From an uncultured Eubacteriales bacterium (lineage in GTDB: Bacteria; Bacillota; Clostridia; Peptostreptococcales; Anaerovoracaceae): a stretch of DNA of 26,055 nucleotides. The notes under the pieces were generated by a model, which did not search any database, was not told the origin of the DNA, and saw only the letters and a list, made by a program, of their open reading frames with translations. Made by a program: the position numbers and the translations under genes. Below, piece after piece: positions 7,487-15,118 of the stretch (the stretch's first letter is position 1; each line of letters opens with the position of its first letter). Where the stretch lies: positions 1 through 26,055 of the forward strand of contig URGK01000034.1 in NCBI GenBank assembly GCA_900547295.1. The letters run 5' to 3'.

Positions 7487-8887
7487 ATGTTTATAGGAAG
7501 AAATTTTGAGCTTGCAGAGCTTAACAGGCTGTATGATACAGACACTTTTCAGTTTGCTGTAATTTATGGCAGGCGGCGTATAGGCAAAACCACCATAATC
7601 AATGAATTTATAAAGGACAAAGAGGTAATATACTTTACAGGAGTTGAGTCAAATGAAAAGCAGAACCTTGCTAATTTCAGCAGAAGTATTATAGAATATG
7701 AAACCGGGCAGGAAGCAGAACTCATATATCCATCGTTTCAGAGTGCCTTTGAGCAGGTATTCAGACTTGCACAGGACAGGCGCCTTGTTCTTGTAATAGA
7801 TGAATATCCTTATGTGGCAAGAAGTGCGAGAAGCCTTGCCTCCACCCTGCAGATGCTTATAGATAAAAATCGGGAGCAGTCAAAATTATTTATAATTCTC
7901 TGCGGCTCGTCAATGTCATATATGGAAGATGAGGTCCTCAGTTACAAGGCGCCTCTTTACGGCAGAAAAACAGCTCAGTTTAAAATACAGCCGTTTGACT
8001 TTAAAGAAACCTGTGAATATCTTAAAGACTTCAATGACCTTGATAAGGCATTCATATATGGCATAATAGGCGGCACCCCTCAGTATCTCTCATATGTTGA
8101 TCCAGAAACAGATATTGAAAGTAATGTCAAATCACTGTATCTCAAATCGACATCGCCGTTGTTTGATGAACCTAACAGTCTGATAAAACTTGAAATGAAA
8201 GACCCTGCAGCCTATACCGCAATAATATCGGCTATTGCAGACGGATATGCAAAGCTTGGCGATATAGCGAGCAAGGCCGGTATATCCACTGCATTATGCG
8301 CGAATAATATCAGGCAGCTTATTTCTCTTGGCATAGTCAGAAAGGAACTCCCTGTGGGAGAGCATAAGACAAAAAAGACTTTATATTCGCTGGAGGATAA
8401 TATGTTCAAGTTCTGGTACAGATTTATCCCCGAAAACATATCAGCTATAAATTTAAGAGCCACAGATACAGTATATTCCAACAGAATAGCGCCATTTTTG
8501 CCGGAGTATATGGGATATATATTCGAGGATATTTCAAAGCAGTATCTGTGGAAGCTCCTTATTAAGGATAAAAGTCCTGTAAAGTTTGTATCACTTGGCA
8601 GATGGTGGGGCGCCGATGAAAAACGCAAAACAAAAACAGAAATAGACATTATGGGTATAGAAAGTAAGGAGAAAGCCTTATTTGGAGAATGCAAATGGAC
8701 CAATAAGCCCGTAGATAAGCCTGTATTGGATTCGTTACTGGAAAAGGGAGAACTGTTTAATTTCTCTGATAAATATTATTATCTTTTTTCAAAGACAGGA
8801 TTTACAGACAGATGCATAGAAGCAGCGCAGCAAAACAGGAACATTAATCTTGTGAGCTATGCCGATATTGCTGAGAGTAATAAATAA
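7487..8887 (+). CDS. Archaeal-ATPase/DUF234-type ATP-binding protein
   Basis: With the ATG at 7487 the protein has 466 residues. A TTG at 7475 would add four residues, but the GGAGGG RBS at 7477-7482 lies inside that extension, so 7487 is preferred. The N-terminal STAND/AAA-like ATPase has Walker A YGRRRIGKTT (27-36), Walker B LVLVIDEYPY (100-109) and a sensor strand LCGSSMSYMEDEVL. A winged helix follows (about 265-310: GDIASKAGISTALCANNIRQL), then a DUF234-type C-terminal nuclease-like domain with Asp387, Glu401 and Lys403 (EIDIMG ... GECKW). Family members are abundant in archaea and anaerobic bacteria; their function is unproven. The gene has its own consensus promoter and ends inside the terminator repeat at 8886-8940. 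Confidence 0.88.
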   Translation: MFIGRNFELAELNRLYDTDTFQFAVIYGRRRIGKTTIINEFIKDKEVIYFTGVESNEKQNLANFSRSIIEYETGQEAELIYPSFQSAFEQVFRLAQDRRLVLVIDEYPYVARSARSLASTLQMLIDKNREQSKLFIILCGSSMSYMEDEVLSYKAPLYGRKTAQFKIQPFDFKETCEYLKDFNDLDKAFIYGIIGGTPQYLSYVDPETDIESNVKSLYLKSTSPLFDEPNSLIKLEMKDPAAYTAIISAIADGYAKLGDIASKAGISTALCANNIRQLISLGIVRKELPVGEHKTKKTLYSLEDNMFKFWYRFIPENISAINLRATDTVYSNRIAPFLPEYMGYIFEDISKQYLWKLLIKDKSPVKFVSLGRWWGADEKRKTKTEIDIMGIESKEKALFGECKWTNKPVDKPVLDSLLEKGELFNFSDKYYYLFSKTGFTDRCIEAAQQNRNINLVSYADIAESNK

Positions 8888-8940
8888 CCTGATAATAGAA
8901 GAAACCCGGCGAAAGCCGGGCTTCAACATTATTCAGGTTA
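8886..8940 (-). terminator. Palindromic terminator repeat, copy U3 (inverted)
   Basis: It is the reverse complement of the 1-55 element, with a ten-base or longer GC-rich stem ACCCGGC/GCCGGG around GAAA. It overlaps the stop codon of the 7487-8887 gene and starts 5 bases beyond the stop of paralogue B, so it sits exactly between two converging genes. Confidence 0.8.
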
Positions 8941-8945
8941 ATTAA

Positions 8946-11720
8946 CTATTTAATAGTTCTGCAAGCGTATTTGCAGTCCTTAAGAGCTGTAGTCAGGATA
9001 ACTGTACCGTCAGCGTTCTTAACAACTACCTTGAACTTGTAGTAATTCTTACCTTTTTTAGCGTTAGTGTTTGTATAAGTTGCATTGTCTGCAGACTTAG
9101 TAACTGCGTACTTATAGCCTGAAGATTTCTTAGTTGACTTGTAGAACTTGTATTCTACAGTGTAGCCGTTTTCGATAAGCTTGCTTGCATCGAAGTTAGC
9201 TGTTACCTTAACTTTCTTAGCGCCAAGCTTAACTGATGTAGCCTTAGTTGCCTGATCAAATACATATGCCTTAACATCTGCATCTGTCCATTTTTCAGCT
9301 TCTACTAATTTAGCAACTGCATCAGCAATTTTAGCAATGCCTTCTTCAACTGTTGCATCAGGTGTTACACTATATTCATCGATGAAGTCAGCTATAGCCT
9401 TCTGAAGTTTTTCTACAGCAGCCTTATCTTCAGCCTTCAGTGAGTTTGAAACATATTTAGCATCTAATGTGTTGTAATCAGCCTTGATAGCCTTTGCTTC
9501 TAAGTTCTTAATGGTTGTTAAAGCTGTATCATATGCATATGGAGCAGTATTTAATGATTTAGTTGTGTAAGCGTCAGTATCCTTATATGCATCATATGCA
9601 GCCTTTGCAGCCTTAACAGCTTCCTTGTCAGCAACAGTTACGAATGCAACGTTAGGAAGATCTAATGCCTTTGCCTTAACATCATATGCTTCAAGAGGTT
9701 CAACTGCCTTAACTGCAGCATCAAGAACAACCTTGTTAGTTACATAACTCTTAGCAGTTGTTCCTAAAGCATCGTATGCATCAAATGCATCTACGATTGC
9801 AACCTTGTCGCCTAATACAACATTCTTAGCAGCCGGAAGTGCAGCAATTTTAGCTGTAACAGCAGCAGCGTCAGCCTTTAATGTAGCAAGAGTCTTGAAG
9901 CCGTCAATTACAGCGCAAGCATCTTTGTACATTGCTTCTGCTTCTTTCTTAGTTTCAGCACCCTTAGCGATGTACCAAAGGTTTACACTTGTAGTATCAA
10001 GAGTTGTTGCAGCATTAACTGCTTCATCAACTGTTGTAAATGTAACGTAGATGTTAGTTAAAGTAGAATCTGCAGCCTTAGCCTGGTTAAATGCTAATTT
10101 AGCATATGCGTTTAAGTTATCCTGAGATGCAGTTGATACTGCAGCGTATACTTCGCTTGCAGTCTTAATTTCGTCGATTGCAGCAGCTAGAGCATTAGTT
10201 GCAGCTTCGATATCTTTGCTTGTAACTGATGCAGCTACAGCAGCATTATATGTATCAACAGCGGCCTTTACCTTTGTCCACTGTGCTTCAAAATACTTTT
10301 CGCCTGATTTTGTTCTATCAATAGTGCCAGTTTTTGATGCCTTTGTATATTTAACTTCTACTGGTAGCTGATATACTTTTGCGCCTGTTGCAACTGTATT
10401 ATCAACCTTAGCAACTACATCTGAGTAGTCAATCTTAGCTGCAGCCTTAGCACTTGCAGTTAAGTCAGAGCTTACGATTCCCTTTGTAGTTGTTAAATAA
10501 GTTTTGTCTACAGTAGGCATAGCAGTGCCAGTCTTATAAAGTGCTAGAGTAGCTTCTTTTTCAGCCTTAGCAGCTTTTGCATCGTTCCAAGTGTAACCCA
10601 TTGCAGTGTACTTAACCTTTGCTGCTGCCATGTCATCAGCGTAGTTCTTAACTGCAGCTAACTTAGCCTGGTACGCAGTTGCACCAGCAAGAGCCTTGTT
10701 AACAGTAAATGTTAATGCATCAACGTTTGCTTTTGTTTCGTTATCAATGATAAAGTTCTGAACTTCCACGTATGCATTTAGTTCTGCATCGTGATCTGCA
10801 GCTACATAATCATCAGTAGCCTTGAAGTTAGCGATAGCCTGTGCTAGCTTAGCTTTTGCAGCAGCCTGTGCAGCTGCAAGTGTAGCAGCATCTCCGGCTT
10901 CTGAAGCTGTTGTAGCATAAGTTGCAACAAGTTTGTAAGTTAGACCTGTTGTGTATCCGCTTACTTTGTCTTTAACTTCTACAGTTCTAATTATCTGCTT
11001 AGTTGAAGGAGTTACAGCCGAAGTAGCAACAAATACAGCATCATATAAATCCTTGTATGATTTAACTTTCCATGTTCCGGAATTGATTGCAGCCTCTGAT
11101 TTAGCGACTGAAGCATCAAATTTTGCATTGCTGATTACTGCTTTAGCATAAGCGATATCAGCATCAGCAGCTTCCTTAGCTGTCCAATATTCTTTTCCAT
11201 CCTTAGCTGGGTAAGCAGTCTCCTGTTTAGTTGTTGTGTAGATTGAAACATCTACTTTGTCAACCAGTCCAGTAAGGAATGTTTTGTAATCATCAAATGC
11301 AGCAGCGTAAACTTCGTTTAACGCAGTAGTATCTGTTGTAGCATTTGATTCAAGATAAGCAACTAAGTATGCAATGTCTGTCTTTTCAGTTCCTGTCATA
11401 GTAACACCAGCAATTGTTGTTACTGCGTCAGCACCAGTATTAATTGCATTGTATGCTTCTTCATAAAGCTTTGTGATACCTTTCTGTACCTTAGCGGCAT
11501 CAATTTCAAAGACAGTAATATCTTTTGCACCTACTGTTGCTACATCATAGTCAGCATCATATGCTTCAGCCTTTGCCTGACCGTATGCTGTCTGCAGTAT
11601 ATTCTTAGCTTCATCTTTTGTGTAGCTAGTCCATGGTGCCGCAAATGCTGACATAGCTGAACCGAATGTGAATGTAAAGCCTACAGCCAGTGCAAGAAGA
11701 ATTGATAAAAATTTCTTCAT
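8946..11720 (-). CDS. Large secreted helical-repeat protein, paralogue B
   Basis: The protein has 924 residues. The first 27 residues (signal peptide) are identical to those of paralogue A at 2056-4857. The middle is a different Ala/Lys/Thr-rich, predicted helical sequence with little alignable similarity apart from three diverged helical repeats near residues 613, 685 and 743 (e.g. VTVADKEAVKAAKAAYDAY). The C-terminal domain, about 832-924, again matches A closely (GYTVEYKFYKSTKK, GKNYYKFKVVVKNADG, CKYACRTIK). No cell-wall sorting motif or membrane anchor is visible. The RBS and the whole leader equal those of A. The gene is convergent with A, with 4 kb of conflict genes between them. Function is unknown. 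Conserved ends with a variable centre suggest exchange of antigenic middles, which is inference. Confidence 0.88.
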   Translation of the reverse strand: MKKFLSILLALAVGFTFTFGSAMSAFAAPWTSYTKDEAKNILQTAYGQAKAEAYDADYDVATVGAKDITVFEIDAAKVQKGITKLYEEAYNAINTGADAVTTIAGVTMTGTEKTDIAYLVAYLESNATTDTTALNEVYAAAFDDYKTFLTGLVDKVDVSIYTTTKQETAYPAKDGKEYWTAKEAADADIAYAKAVISNAKFDASVAKSEAAINSGTWKVKSYKDLYDAVFVATSAVTPSTKQIIRTVEVKDKVSGYTTGLTYKLVATYATTASEAGDAATLAAAQAAAKAKLAQAIANFKATDDYVAADHDAELNAYVEVQNFIIDNETKANVDALTFTVNKALAGATAYQAKLAAVKNYADDMAAAKVKYTAMGYTWNDAKAAKAEKEATLALYKTGTAMPTVDKTYLTTTKGIVSSDLTASAKAAAKIDYSDVVAKVDNTVATGAKVYQLPVEVKYTKASKTGTIDRTKSGEKYFEAQWTKVKAAVDTYNAAVAASVTSKDIEAATNALAAAIDEIKTASEVYAAVSTASQDNLNAYAKLAFNQAKAADSTLTNIYVTFTTVDEAVNAATTLDTTSVNLWYIAKGAETKKEAEAMYKDACAVIDGFKTLATLKADAAAVTAKIAALPAAKNVVLGDKVAIVDAFDAYDALGTTAKSYVTNKVVLDAAVKAVEPLEAYDVKAKALDLPNVAFVTVADKEAVKAAKAAYDAYKDTDAYTTKSLNTAPYAYDTALTTIKNLEAKAIKADYNTLDAKYVSNSLKAEDKAAVEKLQKAIADFIDEYSVTPDATVEEGIAKIADAVAKLVEAEKWTDADVKAYVFDQATKATSVKLGAKKVKVTANFDASKLIENGYTVEYKFYKSTKKSSGYKYAVTKSADNATYTNTNAKKGKNYYKFKVVVKNADGTVILTTALKDCKYACRTIK

Positions 11721-11811
11721 TTCGGTTATTTCCTTTCTTTTTGTTCTTTGTCTCCCACAGGTCCATATAGCCTTTGATTTCCTTGTTCCGGTGGGCTAAC
11801 GATTTGATTTG
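11652..11811 (-). repeat. Leader repeat, right copy (inverted partner at 1965-2124)
   Basis: This is the reverse-complement match of the left leader repeat and covers the 91-base untranslated region and the signal-peptide codons. The non-coding part appears identical in the two copies. Confidence 0.85.
11754..11795 (-). promoter_or_regulatory. Conserved 5' UTR stem-loop, second copy
   Basis: This is the same CCCACCGG/CCTGTGGG stem as at 1981-2022, in the leader of paralogue B. Confidence 0.4.
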
Positions 11812-11818
11812 GAGTGTG

Positions 11819-11848
11819 CCTATAGCTCAAATCGTTGAAATTTCAACA
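11819..11848 (-). promoter_or_regulatory. Palindromic operator overlapping a promoter of paralogue B
   Basis: GTTGAAATTTCAAC (11834-11847) is a perfect 14-bp palindrome. On the minus strand its TTGAAA (11841-11846) is followed after 16 bases by TATAGG (11819-11824). The palindrome is shared with 1928-1943, while the bases between it and the common leader differ between the two genes. Confidence 0.45.
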
Positions 11849-11889
11849 TTTCAAACAAACGCCTGCAATTATATGTATATCTGATAAAA

Positions 11890-11913
11890 TTATAGGGAAA
11901 GTTATAGGGAAAG
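11890..11913 (+). repeat. 12-bp tandem duplication before an RBS
   Basis: TTATAGGGAAAG occurs twice in tandem, immediately followed by TTAAGGAGG, the RBS of the damaged AlbA_2-type gene. The duplication adds a G-rich near-RBS sequence; any role is unknown. Confidence 0.6.
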
Positions 11914-11930
11914 TTAAGGAGGAAGTATAT

Positions 11931-13066
11931 ATGGCTTTACCAATAAATATTACCGAAAAGCTTTCTATATCAGAAAAATGTCTAATACAATACGGGCAAA
12001 TAATATTGATGAAAAAGAACTGTTTATGCTGTCCAATAATATTCCTTTTGACGACTGTATGAATATGTCCGCAAATGTAGCTGATTTAAAACCAAGCCTT
12101 ATTTCAGAATTTCTATACAATGTTAAAAGTGATTTGTATCAGGACTCTCTGTCAATGCCTGTTTATGATACAGCAAGAGCTATGCAACTTGTTGATGGCC
12201 CTGCAGAGAATGTAAGGCCACTTAATGTGGGACTTATGTTCTTTAATGAAAGTCCTGATAGCTTTTTCCCTTATACACAAATTGAGGTTGTGGATAAGCC
12301 TGATCCGACAGGAACGGGAATGACAGAAAAAATATTTACAGGCCCTCTTGACAGACAGCTGAAAGATGCACTTAATTATATAAAGAATTATATAATTAAA
12401 GAAAAAGTAATTAAAATTCCGGGGCAGGCGGAGGCTGAAAGGATATACAATTACCCGTATGAAGCTGTTGAGGAGGCTCTTTCCAATGCCATATACCACC
12501 GTTCATATCAGATAAGAGAACCTATAACTGTTGTATCCTCAGAGAATAGACTTGAGATAACAAGTCTGCCGGGTCCTGACAGAACAATTACAGATGAGGA
12601 CATAAAAAAAGGCCATATGGTATCAAAGCGATACAGAAACAGACGAATTGGAGACTTTCTGAAGGAGTTAAAGCTTGTTGAAGGCAGAAATACCGGAATA
12701 CCTACTATTTTACGTGCTATGGAAAAAAACCGTTCAGAAGCCCCTGTATTTGAAACTGATCCAGAGCGCACATTTTTTACAGTTACTTTACCTATACATC
12801 AGGCCTTTCTGACAGAAGAAAATACATTCAGAAACACTTATAAAAAATCAGTAACAAAAAGCGTTTCTGATATTAAAATTGAAATAGTTAAAGCTCTCGA
12901 AAACTCTAAAAGCATGTCTGTAAATGAGCTTGCAAAACATATGGGATATTCAAAAGCAACAGCCAAGGTATATAGGGCTGTAAAGGAACTCATAGCTGAT
13001 GAGGTTACAGTATACTCTGATCCCGACAATCCTACTTCGAGAAATCAGAAGCTAAGTTTAAAATAA
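11931..13066 (+). pseudogene. AlbA_2/Schlafen-type ATP-binding regulator lacking its N-terminal domain
   Basis: The original start is the ATG at 11931 (MALPINITEKL, RBS AAGGAGG), which matches the usual N-terminus of this family. Within about 12 codons the sequence changes frame to YIRKMSNTIRANN (from 11966), which is normally found some 140 residues further on. The AlbA_2 domain has therefore been deleted, with a frameshift. From the ATG at 11978 a 362-residue frame remains open: FDDCMN, LNVGLMFFNESP, then a RecG-C/HATPase_c_4-like block (NYPYEAVEEALSNAIYHRSY), GRNTGIPTILRAM, and a C-terminal winged helix (MSVNELAKHMGYSKATAKVYRAVKEL). The remainder might still be made from an internal start, but I see no good RBS before 11978. 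An intact relative lies at 17441-18904. Confidence 0.75.
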
Positions 13067-13075
13067 CCCGTACAA

Positions 13076-13140
13076 CGAAGAAGGGAGCTTATCGCCTTGG
13101 ATTTTATCCTGATGCGACAGCCCCTTCAACATTATTAAGC
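13076..13140 (-). terminator. Diverged palindromic terminator repeat, copy U5
   Basis: GAAGAAGGGAGCT ... AGCCCCTTCAACATTATTAAG recalls the inverted form of the repeat at 8886-8940 (GAAGAAACCCGGC ... GCTTCAACATTATTCAG), with an enlarged loop. It lies between two converging genes (stops at 13066 and 13165) and is followed by a T-rich tract at about 13144-13150. Confidence 0.5.
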
Positions 13141-13164
13141 TATATTTTTTTATCAGGATTTTGG

Positions 13165-14382
13165 TTATTCAAGAAGCCAGTCTATGAGATTTTCAACCTT
13201 AATTCCGTTATAGTTTCCGATACTCAGCCTGTCGGCAGTAAATATGATTTTTTCATAATTATCGCGGATATTCTCAAAAGGCTTCATTTCACGATCAAAA
13301 GTTTCTTTTGCCGTCATATCTGCAGTCACCTGAAAATATGTGTATGTTCCCTGTTTTTCGGCAACAAAATCCACTTCTGTGTTACCTGCTTTGCCCACAG
13401 TAACCCTGTAGCCACGTCGCAAAAGTTCAAGGTATACGATGTTTTCAAGTGAAAACCCTATATCATAATTACGACGTGGTAAAATGTGATTACGTATACC
13501 CATATCTACAATATAGTATTTTTTGTTAGCTTTCAGCAGCTGCTTGCCCACAACGTCAAAACGTTCGACAGGATAAAAAACAAAGGATTCTGTTAAAGCC
13601 TCAACATAATCACTGACAGTATTAGGAGAAACCTTTCTTCCGTTGGATATTAAATAATTAGTGATGCTTCTGACAGATACAGGACTGCCTATGGTGCTGG
13701 CAAGGAACTTTGCTATTGTTTTCAGAAGCGATATATCTGTAATTTTACGTTTTGTCGGATCTTTTTCTTTCCTTGACTGTCTTTCTTCAATATCCTTAAT
13801 AATCACAGTATTATAGATACCCTCTAAATAAATATCTGTTTTTTCGGTAGTGCGATCCATAACAGCAATATACGGAAGACCGCCGTTTTGTAAATACTCC
13901 GTAAGCCCGCGTTCAGTATCCATTCCGGTTAAGGCTAAAAACTCTTTAAAAGATAACGGTAGCATTTTAATTTCAACATATCTGCCTGTTAAGAGAGTTG
14001 CCAGATCGCCTGAAAGCAGATAGGAATTGGATCCGGTTATATAGATATCAATATTTGGTTTTACATATAAACTGTCTACAACCTTTTCGAAGTTGCTTAC
14101 ATTCTGTATTTCATCAAGAAAAATATATGTGGTTTTATTCTCTGCAAGACGTTCCTTAAGGTAGTAATACAGTTTTTTGTAGTCAAGCAGTTCCTCATAC
14201 TCCAGTTCCTCAAAGTTGACAGATATAATCTGATCATCGGTGATGCCTTCTGTTTTTAACCATTCCTGATATTGAGTAAGCAGTGTTGATTTACCGCAGC
14301 GACGAATACCGGTTACCACTTTAATAACCTGTTCATCTTTCCATTGCTTTAAACTCTGAAGATATTCATCTCTTTTAACCAT
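13165..14382 (-). CDS. DUF4143-family AAA ATPase (AAA_14 + PD-(D/E)XK-like)
   Basis: I choose the ATG at 14382 (405 residues, MVKRDEYLQSL) because AGGAGG lies 8 bases upstream. A TTG at 14400 would include that RBS in the coding region. The AAA domain has Walker A GIRRCGKST (25-33), Walker B YIFLDEIQNV (86-95) and a sensor region YITGSNSYLLSGDLATLLTGR (about 114-134). A winged-helix segment follows near 230-270 (SVRSITNYLISNGRKVSPNTVSDYVEAL). The C-terminal DUF4143 has a nuclease-like core, TEVDFVAEKQG followed by YFQVTAD; the usual Lys position is less clear. The substrate and role of the family are unknown. The promoter is flanked by GGGAATA palindromes. The gene converges on 11931-13066. 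Confidence 0.88.
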   Translation of the reverse strand: MVKRDEYLQSLKQWKDEQVIKVVTGIRRCGKSTLLTQYQEWLKTEGITDDQIISVNFEELEYEELLDYKKLYYYLKERLAENKTTYIFLDEIQNVSNFEKVVDSLYVKPNIDIYITGSNSYLLSGDLATLLTGRYVEIKMLPLSFKEFLALTGMDTERGLTEYLQNGGLPYIAVMDRTTEKTDIYLEGIYNTVIIKDIEERQSRKEKDPTKRKITDISLLKTIAKFLASTIGSPVSVRSITNYLISNGRKVSPNTVSDYVEALTESFVFYPVERFDVVGKQLLKANKKYYIVDMGIRNHILPRRNYDIGFSLENIVYLELLRRGYRVTVGKAGNTEVDFVAEKQGTYTYFQVTADMTAKETFDREMKPFENIRDNYEKIIFTADRLSIGNYNGIKVENLIDWLLE

Positions 14383-14402
14383 TGTACTTTCCTCCTGCAA
14401 GA

Positions 14403-14504
14403 AGTATTCCCATTATAGCACGAAATATGTGAATCGTCAATATAGTATTCCCAAATGGGAATATAATTTAAATAAACAGATGTAAATTCCCAATACGGAA
14501 TACT
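14403..14504 (-). promoter_or_regulatory. Promoter with three GGGAATA operator-like sites
   Basis: On the minus strand there is TTGACG (14435-14440), 17 bases, then TATAAT (14412-14417). An 18-bp palindrome, TATTCCCA-AA-TGGGAATA, lies at 14446-14463 just upstream of the -35. A half-site TGGGAATACT at 14403-14412 overlaps the -10/start region. An imperfect palindrome ATTCC...GGAAT lies at 14486-14501. This arrangement suggests a dedicated repressor or autoregulation. Confidence 0.65.
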
Positions 14505-14651
14505 GTGCATATGTCTGATGATATTGCAGCATGACGGCATAATCTGATTGTTTCAATAACACTTTTCAGGAGGCTATACCTTATATTATATTTTCCATTT
14601 GCAATCTCTTTAAATAATGATTTAATCCACAAGCACACCCCCCATATCAGA
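14505..14651. other. Gap with no recognisable gene
   Basis: AT-rich sequence between the operator region and a gene remnant. An AGGAGG occurs at 14569-14574 (TCAGGAGGC) but no credible open frame follows. I see nothing else here. Confidence 0.4.
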
Positions 14652-14746
14652 ACAGAACAATTACAGCTGAATCGGTGAATTTCCTAAAGAGTTAAAGCTT
14701 GTTAAAGGCAGAAATACCGGAATACCGACTATTCTGCGCACTATGG
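14652..14746 (+). pseudogene. Scrap of an AlbA_2-type regulator gene
   Basis: Bases 14672-14746 translate as IGEFPKELKLVKGRNTGIP followed by TILRTME, closely matching residues of the damaged gene at 12646-12722 (IGDFLKELKLVEGRNTGIP). Just before it, CAGAACAATTACAG matches 12578 onward, with about 60 bases missing between the two blocks. It is a second, more decayed family member or a partial duplication; about one sixteenth of a full gene survives. Confidence 0.75.
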
Positions 14747-14849
14747 AATGGTATAATTACAGATGATTATTTACAGACGATTGAGATCTCAATATTTTAA
14801 TTATGCAAAAATATTTGTAATATCAAAACAGAAATTGAGTGACAGTGTG

Positions 14850-14884
14850 ACTGCCGACTTAACTGCCGACTTAACTGCCGACTA
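14850..14884 (+). repeat. 12-bp tandem repeat, three copies
   Basis: ACTGCCGACTTA is present about three times in tandem (the last copy diverges after ACTGCCGACT). In one frame it reads VTADLTADLTAD, like the repetitive linker before the winged helix in AlbA_2-type proteins, so it probably belongs to the gene scrap just upstream. Confidence 0.65.
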
Positions 14885-14938
14885 TCTTATATCTTAGTAT
14901 ATCCTTTTTTATGATCGGATAATTGTTAAACCTCCATC

Positions 14939-14979
14939 TGCAAAACCATACTCGTTTTGCACTCAAATCCTTGGGATTT
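14939..14979. repeat. Two adjacent short hairpins
   Basis: TGCAAAA (14939-14945) pairs perfectly with TTTTGCA (14955-14961), and AAATCC (14965-14970) with GGATTT (14974-14979). No T tract follows, so a terminator is not obvious. Possibly a dispersed palindromic repeat; unexplained. Confidence 0.4.
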
Positions 14980-15011
14980 CAGCAGTTCGCATACAATCAA
15001 TCAAACCTTTC

Positions 15012-15040
15012 TTGCTGATGTTTTTACATTATGATATAAT
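15012..15040 (+). promoter_or_regulatory. Sigma-A-type promoter for the 15119 gene
   Basis: TTGCTG (15012-15017), 17 bases, TATAAT (15035-15040), about 79 bases before the start codon. Confidence 0.65.
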
Positions 15041-15118
15041 CATTCCAAAAAGGTAAACAGGATTGCCAATATGTATGATTACTGCAGGTAAATCACAGAT
15101 TATGTTAAGGAGAAATCT

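Noticed and set aside
1..8940. Integron attC-like sites at the palindromic repeats
   Set aside because: The elements are palindromic and sit between genes, but the RYYYAAC/GTTRRRY core pairs are not evident, cassette orientation is mixed, and no integron integrase is present.
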